This document shows, piece after piece, positions 48,740-57,744 of a DNA stretch of 64,000 nucleotides (the stretch's first letter is position 1; the number at the start of each line of letters is the position of its first letter). Position numbers and translations under genes: made by a program. This stretch comes from Pseudofabraea citricarpa. Lineage: Eukaryota > Ascomycota > Leotiomycetes > Helotiales > Dermateaceae. The notes under the pieces were generated by a model. The model saw only the letters and a list, made by a program, of their open reading frames with translations, made no database searches and was not told the origin of the DNA. The stretch spans positions 248,001-312,000 of the forward strand of contig JAPWGK010000025.1 in assembly GCA_029641185.1 (NCBI GenBank), written 5' to 3'.

Positions 48740-49497
48740 ACAGGGCGCGCATGCCCTCGCGCGGCTTCGCCATGGTGAAGATGAAGGCCAGCCCCGAGAA
48801 CATGTGCAGCGCCGAGCAGTTGTCGGCCGTGGCGTGCTCCAGCGCCTCGTGCGCTTGCCGCAGCGCTGTCTGGTGCTGCTGCATCGCGTGCGCCGTGTAG
48901 AACTGTGCTTCTTTTGCGTCGTCCTGTGATCGTGCCAGCTCGAGCGCCGAGAGGGCCAGCATGCTCCGCGTCACGAACTCGTGCTTCAGCGCATACTCGC
49001 ACAGGTCGTTCCGCCACATGTGCTGGAACTCGATGCTGGAGGTTAGGGAGATGTGGGTTGAGTTGCAGAACTGCAGCATGAGTCGCAGCTCGACATAGTT
49101 GAGGGCGGGCAGCTCGACTTCGGGCAGGGATGGTGGTATAGTTGGTGTACTGGTGGTGGTGCTGCTGCTGGTAGAGTTTGGCGTTGTGGTTGTAGAGTTG
49201 ATGAAGAGATTAGTGTTGTTGTTGTTGTTGTTGATAGTGGCATTGGCGATGGCGTGCACTTGGACATGAACATTGCTATCGCTGGACGCCGCTGGTGATG
49301 GGATGGTGGCAGACTTAGACCGCGCTCTGGGCTTGGCTCTCTTCTGAGGCACGATAAAGACGCATTCTGACTGTTTAGAGAACCGGGCACAGTTGTTGCA
49401 GGCTGGTCTCTCTTCTCCACACTACATGTCGACAGGGTAATGTCAGCTCGACGGATCATGGGTAATAGAGCAGAGGGTAGGGGGTAACGATGCACAA

Positions 49498-49533
49498 TGC
49501 AAGACGCAAGACGCAAGATGCAAGATGCAAGAT
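49498..49533. repeat. 7-bp tandem repeat within the regulator intron
   Basis: Five GCAAGAC/GCAAGAT units in tandem inside the 242-bp intron of the split transcription factor gene. Confidence 0.75.
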
Positions 49534-50960
49534 GGAAGCACGACATAGATCAGACCCGGGACACCATGGGCTAATAAGAGGTCGTCGCTTCGAGTTGAGA
49601 AGGGTGATAGTGACAACGACAGCGACGACAGACAATAATAATGCACATGCACAACAAGCTTACCTTTATCCTTCTCCTCTTGCACTCGATGCATCCACTC
49701 CGGGACTTGACATGTGGACGTCTCGGGAGCACAACCGTAGCAGGCTCCATGATAGGTGAGGTGATAGCGACGGTGGTGGTGGTGGTGGCGGTAGTGCTGG
49801 TGGTGGACGTCGTGACGAGATACGATATACGACCGTAATGCTGATGCTACAAGAACAGTGCGCTGTGGTGTGCGGGGACCGTAACTCAAGCCTGAACCAG
49901 AGCCAGACGGGAGAGAAGAGCGACGACGTAGCTACTTAAGCATGACCGACGACCACCACCGCAACGGCGGATTATTGTCATCATTGTTGTCGTGCACAAC
50001 TTCGACCGGAAAGCCCAGAGCCCAGAGGCTACCGTCTGTCTCGGCAAACCTTAAATAATGGCCCAAATGCAGAAGTCTGGCACTGCCCTTTTGCCTTCTC
50101 GCGTGACGACGAAGCGCTGATGCTGATACGGGTCGAGGGGAAGTGCTTGTGCTGTTCTGGAGATGCTGGACACACTTTCTCTATTGTCGTTGCTTCAGCC
50201 CGGACGTGGAACGTGGATGCTAGGGGGGGGCTGGGTAGACGAGCCAATTGTCACCAAGTACGAAATACGCTGCCAAGGACTTAAACGACGTTTCGATTCC
50301 TTCCCTTCCCTTGAGGCTGTGGCTGTATGTAGAGTCTTCCTCGATTCCGATGTTCCAGTTGTATGGAGAGGGAGAGGGCGAGGGCGAGAGGGAAAGGGGG
50401 ATTGTTGGAGCAAGATGTGCTTGATGAAATCCAACCTCTTGGACGAAAAAAGACATTCTATCAATACCAAAAATATCCCATCTGCTTTTGCGTTGCTTTT
50501 TGTACTCCCATAATACCTTTACTCGCTAATGCTATAATGCTTACTTTTCTATCGCCTTGCCAAGAGTCTGTTGTCTTCGTATCTCCTGACTCTTGAGAAT
50601 GATGGCTAGAACTAACTTTCTTCCCATCACGTGGTCAACACGTCAGCCTTATTGCTCGGCTTAACAACTCTATCTTCCTTTGCGACGATGGATCTTCTCT
50701 TACCGGTAGAAATCCGGATTCGTCTGAACGGTTGTGTGTCCAGCATGAAACTGGCCGTTTTCGGCAAGGGAGCATGCTGGGAGGATCACCTGTGCTCGGT
50801 TAGTGTCGATCTGAGGTTTAATAGCCATGAGAAGAACTGAGTATTCTTGCTATCTAAGTACTGTACTAACTTTTGTTATTATAAGGCTTAACGACCTAGG
50901 GAGAAGACTGTTTACTACTGCTTGAGGTCTATGCCAAACCCGGAAACGAGAAAGAAAAAG

Positions 50961-50962
50961 AG

Positions 50963-50990
<28 letters not shown>
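50961..50990. repeat. (GAAAAC)n hexamer repeat
   Basis: About four to five GAAAAC-like units in tandem within a purine-rich tract. Confidence 0.75.
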
Positions 50991-50993
<3 letters not shown>

Positions 50994-51095
50994 GCGAGAA
51001 AGCTGGGGATCGTGATGAAATAAATGCCCAGCCCCCACAGCACACAATCCAGACAGTAATTAAAGAAAGAGAGAAAGGAAGAAAGAAGAAATCTA

Positions 51096-51104
51096 TTATC
51101 AGAT
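51096..51104 (-). promoter_or_regulatory. ATCWGATAA site (SreA-type) upstream of the RTA1-like gene
   Basis: TTATCAGAT on the plus strand is ATCTGATAA on the minus strand, 780 bp before the ATG at 51885. It is a single site, so the functional call is weak. It is the only perfect match I found outside the siderophore transporter promoter. Confidence 0.35.
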
Positions 51105-51884
51105 CAGACACAACCTAATCAGATCGGATCACCCCACGTTACAGTAGGAGACGCGCGGTTGCTGTTTCCATCCCATTTCATCCCAAAGCATACATCCATA
51201 TATACACGGCAGCAGATTAACATGCCATCTCATCAATCAATCCTCCCGCCATAGCATATAGGTACGATATACGTCTGTCTGCCAAGCAACCTTAAACCCT
51301 TCGTTCCTAAGCGTAAGCGCAAACGCAAGCGAGCCGCTATTGATGTATACTGACGAGGGGGCTACCTTAATCTTCTGGTGCTTGGTATAGCCAGTGAGTG
51401 CGGTTTGGTTGGTGGTAGCTGGGTATGCGACCGCTTACCCTCTTGTACTGCACGCACCATGTTGACTGTTGTATGAGCTTTACATAGCCCTGCGGTGGCT
51501 TCACCAGCACCCGGGGTTGGGTTGGTAGCTATGTGCTGTGCAATGTTGATCTGATCTAACCCTGCCTCCTTCAACAAGTGAGTGGTGAGTGGTGAGTGAG
51601 CGTTCTTGGTAGCTACCTACTATATATGAGATGTGACGTCCCACTATCTTCATCTTCATCTCATCTCCTCGCTGCATTACTTACTGGAAAGCACACAAAC
51701 ACACACATACACACAAACACACACACACAATACAGACATATATATCAATCTCCAGTCACAAATCCATCTAGAGCAAAACTTCACTTCATCTCATCTCTAT
51801 CTCACTTCTATATCTCACCTCGTCTCATCTCTATCTCATTTCATATCTTCGTCCCAACTATCATCACCTACGACCGCCATCAAC

Positions 51885-52946
51885 ATGTCTAACCACACAA
51901 CCTCCACCGTGCCAGAAGAAGATCCCGAATATGCCTACGAGCCATCCATGGCCGCAGCGGCGATATTCATTCTGCTATTCACAGGATCCACGGGGTGGCA
52001 CATTCTACAGATGGTGCGGAAGCGAACATGGTACTTCATACCGTTCATCATCGGAGGATTCTGTACGTATTTTCTTTTCTTCTCCCCAAAAAGAGAAAAA
52101 AACCAACATAACATCCATGGCTTCGTCAAAGAGAAAGAGACTAACATACTCGACAATACAGTCCAGATCATCGGCTACGCCTGCCGTGCCCTCGCTGCTA
52201 AAGAAGCACCCGACTACTCCAAGCTTCCCTATATCGCACAGGCTCTCCTGCTCCTCCTCGCGCCCGCCCTCTTCGCTGCCTCCATCTACATGATCCTCGG
52301 GCGCATCATCCGGCTGACGGAAGGCGAGAAGTACTCAGCGGTGCGAGCGACATGGCTGACGAAGCTGTTCGTGACGGGGGACGTGCTATCGTTTCTGGGG
52401 CAGTGTGCCGGTAAGTCTTTTTTTTTTCTTTCTCTCTTTCTTTTTGATCCTTCGAAAACAAGTCGAACTGACACAAGAACAGGCGGAGGCATCCTCGCCA
52501 GCGCCGACACGCGCGACTCGTCCAACCTCGGCAAGACCATCATCATCATCGGCCTGGTCATCCAGATCCTGTTCTTCGGCTCCTTCGCCCTCATCGCGGG
52601 CCTGTTCCACAAGCGCATCGCCGCCAACCCTACACCGCGCTCGCTGACGCTCGCCGTGCCGTGGCAGCGCTTCCTCGTCGTCCTCTACGTCGTCAGCCTG
52701 CTCATCATGGTCCGGTCCGTCTTCAGGCTCATCGAGTATGTCCAGGGCGAGGAGGGCGTGCTCATGACCACCGAGCTTTATCTGTACGTCTTTGATGCCG
52801 CGCTCATGTTCCTCGCTATGCTTGCTTTTAATTGGTGGCATCCCAGTACGGTTGTTGGTGCGGATCTGGATGCTAGGAAGAGGGGCCATAAGAGTCTGGA
52901 GAGTGGCGAGTATATGATGAGTGAGGGCGTGGTAATGGGGAAGTAG
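51885..52946 (+). CDS. RTA1-like membrane protein
   Basis: Three exons, 51885-52062, 52162-52410 and 52483-52946, give 296 residues. Both introns are GT-AG and both preserve frame. Seven hydrophobic segments are visible, the normal RTA1 topology. Family landmarks include QIIGYACRALA at the start of exon 2, GGGILAS at the start of exon 3, and the signature FRLIEYVQGEEG (about residues 222-233), followed by TELYLYVFDAALMF and a WWHP segment near the end. RTA1/RSB1 proteins act in the plasma membrane in export or flipping of sphingoid bases and in resistance to aminocholesterol or azole stress. The start at 51885 is chosen because the frame upstream is low-complexity 5' UTR. The C-terminus is short and polar. 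Confidence 0.9.
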   Translation: MSNHTTSTVPEEDPEYAYEPSMAAAAIFILLFTGSTGWHILQMVRKRTWYFIPFIIGGFCTYFLFFSPKREKNQHNIHGFVKEKETNILDNTVQIIGYACRALAAKEAPDYSKLPYIAQALLLLLAPALFAASIYMILGRIIRLTEGEKYSAVRATWLTKLFVTGDVLSFLGQCAGKSFFFLSLFLFDPSKTSRTDTRTGGGILASADTRDSSNLGKTIIIIGLVIQILFFGSFALIAGLFHKRIAANPTPRSLTLAVPWQRFLVVLYVVSLLIMVRSVFRLIEYVQGEEGVLMTTELYLYVFDAALMFLAMLAFNWWHPSTVVGADLDARKRGHKSLESGEYMMSEGVVMGK

Positions 52947-54896
52947 TGATGGCAGTGGCTCTCTCTCTCTCTCTCTCTCTGTCCTGGGATTCGATAAACC
53001 CACTCGATGGCGTGTATATCTATCTCCTTTGTCAGGAAGGCAAGCGAGTACAATAATCCGTTGGCATCTTGGAATGTCTCATTTTGGGGTTTCCTGTTTT
53101 GGTTTTGGGAGATCGTATTCCCTCGCTACTTTTCTTTGCTTATCTTGTCTTGTCTTGTTGCGGGATACAGCCACGGGTTCGGGTTCGGTCTGTTTTCTTT
53201 TTCTTTTCTTTTTCTTTTGGTTGTTGTAGAATGTACTGGTTTACATGCATGGAATCTAGATATCCTTTCTTTTTGTCTGGGATAGAAGAGCCTTTCAGAG
53301 GTTTGGTGCTAGAGTTTATTGGCTGATCTTGCTTGTACCTGTCTGCGCATATACGTATGTGGTCCAGCTTAGCGACTCAGCGAGCTCCATGAATTTCAAA
53401 CGCCCTTTTCTTTTTCGTACACGACTTGGTCTTCTGAATGTAGCTCAAGCCTAGTTCTCGTGATAGATAGGTGATGCTACGTTTTCAGAATTGGGTAGGT
53501 GAGGTTGGCGGATGAGCGTTACGTTAGACGTTGTTAACGAAACAGGAAACGATCAAGAAATCAGTCGTGTCTGTTGTTGGTGACGATTGATCACTCGGAA
53601 CCTCGCGCTTGACCCTCGACAGCACTGGCTAGCATGTGCAAAAATAAAGAGTCCTCCGCTGCGAAGCGAAAGGTGGAATGTTTTGGAGATACTCGGGAGA
53701 ATCAATGCGGCAAACACGTTCGGCCTGTCGGGATCTCGTAAGCTGTTGTTGGATATCTTACACCATGGGCAGGCTCACCACATAGTGCTCCTTCATATAC
53801 GCCAAATCCAACTGTCTGTCTTTTATTGTTTTAGGCCCTCGAGTACTTCGAGAGTATGCATCATCCCAGCGACTGTAAAGCAACGAGGAGAGTTACAGGT
53901 TATTAAAAGTAATTGAAATGTTGGATGTTAGGTGGCTGGCAGCTGGCTTGTAGTCGACACTTGGGAGCTGGCACCCTTCGAAATCTGCTTCGGGCATTCT
54001 ATTTTCTGTCTTTCCCCTAGACTTCTTTCTCTTAATCTCCTTTCTATCTCCTTGTAGTATTTCCCCCCACGATATATCAGATAGGAAACTTCTTAAAATA
54101 ATCCAATGTACAAGGCCTAGCTACATCTAGCAATTAACAGTCGACGAACTTGACTGAAACAGGATCTTTATCACTGGATCACCACTTATCGTGTAAACCG
54201 TGTAAACATTAGCTATTGATATCTAGGGCACTAGCGAAAAAGAGAATCTCGAATCTTGTGATAACAACTCTGAAATTTCAGGTTCTGACACAGACTGGAA
54301 GGGAAGATAAAGGAAGAGAAATTCAACCACAAGCGGACCGAGATCAATAGAGGATGCTAGCTACGATAATCTCTATGGTATTAAAAATGCTTCCTCTTAG
54401 CAATTTGGGAGATGTCTTACTTCGCCACGGATTATGATTATCGAAAGGAGGGAAAATTCAACGTGGAAGAAGTGGTATTTATCTCTTCTTGGATTCTTCA
54501 CACATTCTAAATATTCGAGAGCAGAAAAAGAGAAGAGAACCATACCTGGGCGTACGCAAACCCTCAGCCAAAAAGAAATCCGAATAGATGCCTTGGTATG
54601 ATCTCCAACTTGAGGTTGTATTTATTCTGATATCAGATGATGTCATCTCAGATCTAATAAAGCACATCGAGTTTAACAACAAAATAGCCCAACCTCTAGT
54701 TTAGCACATGCTATATAGTGTCCAAAAAGCATATTACAGGGAGTCTGGAAAGCAAATAAGTCTAGTAGAATACTTCTCGGGATCATTAGCCGGTAAAAGC
54801 TTCGGCCCGATCACGGCAACACGTGATGTCCAGCAAAAAAATATATGACTCCTTCGACGTTGGCCATGATAAGAGGAAGTTGAAGATCAGAATCCA
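52947..54896. other. Intergenic region, no gene seen
   Basis: About 1.95 kb with a short CT repeat just after the RTA1-like stop and T-rich stretches near 53150-53220. The second half is AT-richer and includes the probable PurU promoter. No tRNA-like or coding signal was found. Confidence 0.5.
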
Positions 54897-56006
54897 ATGG
54901 CAAGCAAGAGTCGAACTGTGTGTGCCAGCATCAGAACAATCCCCAGACTCTCTCGACAGATCCATCTGCAGCCGCGATTGGCAGCCCAGACAAGCCAAAC
55001 GGTTTGGTCGCCGGTACCCCGCCGTCAAAAAATCTGCAGCATCAGCACCAGCATCAGCATCAAGCGTGCAGCAGGTGTCAGCCAACCTTTCAGCACGACA
55101 ACTCCCGTCTCCAAGAAGAGACAGGCCAAGAAGATGGCAAACGGGGACGAGTTCATCCTGACGCTGTCGTGTCCCGACCGCGCAGGCATCGTGCATGCCG
55201 TCACGGGCTTCCTGGCCCAGCACAACCTCAACATTGTCGACTCGCAGCAGTTCGGCGACGCGACATCCAAGCGCTTCTTCATGCGTGTGCACTTTGCTCC
55301 CGTGCAGGGCTCATCCGAGGCTGCCATCTCGGCCGACGAGCTGAGGAAGTCCTTCGACCAGACGGCACAGTCCATGGCCATGGATTTCGAGCTCTCGTCG
55401 GTGGCCCAGAAGCCGCGGGTGATGATCATGGTATCCAAGATTGGGCACTGTCTGAATGATCTCCTGTTCCGCCAGTCCATCTCCCAGCTGGGCATCGAGG
55501 TGCCGCTGATCGTGTCGAACCATCCGGACTTCGAGCCGCTGGCTGCCACGTACAAGATCCCCTTCCACCACCTGCCCGTGACGGCGGCCACCAAGGCCGA
55601 GCAGGAGAGCCGCATCCTGGAGCTGGTCAAGGAGCACAAGATTGACCTGATCGTCCTGGCTCGCTACATGCAGGTCCTCTCGCCGACGCTGTGCTCCGTC
55701 ATGTCCGGCAAGATCATCAATATCCACCACAGCTTCCTGCCGTCCTTCAAGGGCGCCAAGCCGTACCACCAGGCCTATGACCGCGGCGTCAAGATCATTG
55801 GTGCCACGGCCCACTTCGTCACGAGCGATCTCGACGAGGGTCCCATCATCGAGCAGAATGTCGTTCGTGTCGGCCATGGCTTGAGCCCGAAGGAGTTGAC
55901 CATGGAGGGCAGCAATGTCGAGAGTAATGTCCTCGCTACCGCTGTCAAGTGGGTGACGGAGAGGCGGGTCCTGTTGAATGGGCACAAGACGGTCGTCTTC
56001 AATTGA
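54897..56006 (+). CDS. purU: Formyltetrahydrofolate deformylase
   Basis: A single exon of 369 residues. It hydrolyses 10-formyl-tetrahydrofolate to formate and tetrahydrofolate, linking one-carbon balance to formate supply. The first about 79 residues are rich in Arg, Ser and Gln with almost no acid, typical of a mitochondrial presequence. The second Met (residue 80, position 55134, MANGDEF) could start a cytosolic form. Residues about 85-165 form the ACT regulatory domain (LTLSCPDRAGIVHAVTGFLAQHNLNI). The formyltransferase-fold catalytic domain follows (PRVMIMVSKIGHCLNDLL). NIHHSFLPSFKG places the active-site His at 277/278, and HFVTSDLDEGPII gives Asp311. Overall length minus the leader (290) equals bacterial PurU. 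Family assignment is firm; targeting is inferred. Confidence 0.93.
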   Translation: MASKSRTVCASIRTIPRLSRQIHLQPRLAAQTSQTVWSPVPRRQKICSISTSISIKRAAGVSQPFSTTTPVSKKRQAKKMANGDEFILTLSCPDRAGIVHAVTGFLAQHNLNIVDSQQFGDATSKRFFMRVHFAPVQGSSEAAISADELRKSFDQTAQSMAMDFELSSVAQKPRVMIMVSKIGHCLNDLLFRQSISQLGIEVPLIVSNHPDFEPLAATYKIPFHHLPVTAATKAEQESRILELVKEHKIDLIVLARYMQVLSPTLCSVMSGKIINIHHSFLPSFKGAKPYHQAYDRGVKIIGATAHFVTSDLDEGPIIEQNVVRVGHGLSPKELTMEGSNVESNVLATAVKWVTERRVLLNGHKTVVFN

Positions 56007-57744
56007 TAGGACATATAGTCTTTGAAACATCTTGTATATACGGGGAATGAAAATAAAAGTTCTGGAGACTTTGCTTTATGTGTGTCAGTGTTTTCGTTCC
56101 ATGCTGCTGCTCTTGCTGATACTGTGGTGTGTGACATGATAGAAAGACCTAAGTGGGCACTTGTCAGCTGAAGGCTGAAGAGTTGAGAGATAAGAGGTTC
56201 AGAGAGGTAAAGCCACGTCGAAAGAAAAGAGATATATCACATGAAAACTTCCTTCTATATGCTTTGTCCCGGCAAGCTCTCCTTTTACTTCGAATCGGCT
56301 CTGAGCTGGATAGGTTGTGGATTGAATAACACGAAAAGTGTGGATGAGTATTGGAATATAATATCCTAAGGCGACGGCGAGGTTAAAGTAAGAAGGTTGG
56401 TGATAGCAAGTTGAAAGGGCAGTGGTAGCAAGGTGGGTGACGGGAGGTGAGAGGCGAGAGGAGGTAATAGCGAGATATGCTTAGCTACGCGTAAGCAAAA
56501 AGGCCACAGGCAAAAAGATGTCCAAGTCAACAAAGACCCTCTTCAGGCTCAAGTATTAGAATTCAAGACCCTACGCTAACTATAGCATAGTTCTCAACAC
56601 GCAAGACGCACCAGCTAAGCTAGGACACACGCGCAGCGCCATACAGCCATCCTCGCTAAACCGCGAACTAAGCGACGCAACCATATATAACAAAACAAGC
56701 AAACCTGTTCAAACAAACAAGCAAAGCATTCATTCGCTTTCGCTTTCGGCGCCATGGTGTAACGGGCCTTATTCTACACGGACCCTCTGGCAACGGATCT
56801 TGGTGTGAACGGCCAAGGCGCGGGACCCGACCTGACCCGCGAACCCTACCTACTTCGGTATGTATGGGGCGGCGGTAACCGACGGTGTCGCCCAGATTCT
56901 AACCCCGGGTGACCTCACATCTACCTTCGGCGAGAGGGTCCCCTCTCTCGTCGATAACAAGGATCATGAGCACGCGATGGGATACCACGCCTCCTCGCCT
57001 GGTTCCTGTAACAGCTTGGAACTCGATTACGAGTCCCCCCCTACTCCCGATCCCTCAAACTGGCTGCAGACGGTGCGAGGATGGGTATCGTGGCTGTTAA
57101 ACTCTCTCGGATCTTCGCAGCTTGGACCTCGCTCACGAGCTCTGATACCGCTCGCGGTAAGCTGTCAGATCCCAACCTTTTTTTCTTCTTCTTTTTTCCC
57201 CTCCACCTTCCTTGCTTGGTAGGCTTTTCTTTGTTATAAGTTGTAAGTAGGAAGGAAGATATTTCAAGTATATTAAGCGAGCAAGTAAGTTAAGACTGAT
57301 CCTTTTTATATATAATAAGTAATTAGGTTAAGTATTAGATATTATATAAATATAAAGAAAGAGAGAGACAGAGAGAGAGAGAGGAAAAGGAAGAGGAAGA
57401 AGAGGAAGAAGAGGAAGGGAATAAGTACAAATAATCTTAAGTTTCATTAACAGATTAGATGGATATCACGAAAGGGAATTCAACTGCGTAAGCTTCTTAT
57501 TTCAAGTAACTACAGAATCAAGAGGTAGACGTTGTTAATTAATACGCCAGGTTCGTGTCTAAGTACAAGCTATTCTTAGCACTCTGCGAATATCCAGCTT
57601 CCACGAAACGATTTCCAAGCGCAACTCGATGTTAATCGAAGAGTAGTCTTCCACTCCAGAACCCAGCTATGCTGAAAATCCGAAGTTCTAAGCCTCTGCG
57701 CTCTTCAATCACTCCTATTGATCTGACACCACCCACCCCGCAGC
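56007..57744. other. Intergenic region containing a possible Pol III unit and a purine-rich tract
   Basis: Between PurU and the convergent Pol III subunit gene. It holds the tRNA-like unit at 56747 and a GAGA/GGAAGA-rich tract near 57358-57420. An open frame of 120 codons (56860-57222) overlaps the Pol III candidate and has no recognisable domain. Confidence 0.45.
56747..57184 (+). ncRNA. Possible Pol III transcript or tRNA-derived SINE
   Basis: TGGTGTAACGG at 56755-56765 fits the Pol III A-box consensus. About 37 nt after it, 56800-56816 can form a 5-bp T-arm-like stem (TTGGT/GCCAA) with a 7-nt loop GTGAACG resembling a degenerate B box. Bases 56747-56753 pair with 56817-56823 at six of seven positions, like an acceptor stem. 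The D-arm text GTGTAACGG resembles fungal tRNA-Glu. No proper anticodon arm is present, so this is not a working tRNA. A run of seven Ts at 57178-57184 could terminate Pol III. Together this suggests a roughly 440-nt SINE or other Pol III RNA. No flanking duplication was found, and chance is not excluded. Confidence 0.35.

Larger units (their letters stand above)
48732..49750 (-). pseudogene. N-terminal half of a split Zn2Cys6 (Upc2-like) transcription factor
   Basis: Exon 1 runs 49750-49664 (29 residues) and exon 2 49421-48732 (230 residues), with a 242-bp GTAAGC...TGTAG intron at phase 0. Across the splice the cysteines are C20-x2-C23-x6-C30-x6-C37-x2-C40-x8-C49, a perfect fungal binuclear zinc cluster with basic residues KRRRIK between. 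C30 is the first codon of exon 2, which confirms the splice. A basic linker (QKRAKPRARSK), an Asn/Thr/Ser-rich spacer, and the start of the regulatory domain (LPALNYVELRLMLQFCNSTH, later ALSALELARSQ) follow. Coding text stops at ALFGE, where the transposon end supplies TAG. The intact relatives control sterol uptake, secondary metabolism or similar traits; the target set here is unknown. Confidence 0.9.
49751..51884. other. Divergent intergenic region
   Basis: Promoter side of both the broken regulator (leftward) and the RTA1-like gene (rightward). It holds a GAAAAC hexamer repeat near 50961-50990, the SreA-type site at 51096, and a CA-rich microsatellite near 51695-51728 in the probable 5' UTR. 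Short ORFs show no domain. Confidence 0.5.

Noticed and set aside
49443..49889. 148-codon minus-strand ORF beginning MSYGPRTPQ
   Set aside because: Overlaps regulator exon 1 in another frame; the zinc-cluster frame across the intron is clearly the coding one.
56790..56815. Resemblance of CAACGGATCTTGG to the 5.8S rRNA start
   Set aside because: Only about a dozen bases match and the following conserved 5.8S sequence is absent.
56747..56823. Functional tRNA gene
   Set aside because: The acceptor- and T-arm-like pairings exist but there is no anticodon stem, and the T loop lacks the TTC core.
56860..57222. 120-codon ORF as a gene
   Set aside because: No domain, overlaps the Pol III candidate, and ends in a T-rich low-complexity tail.
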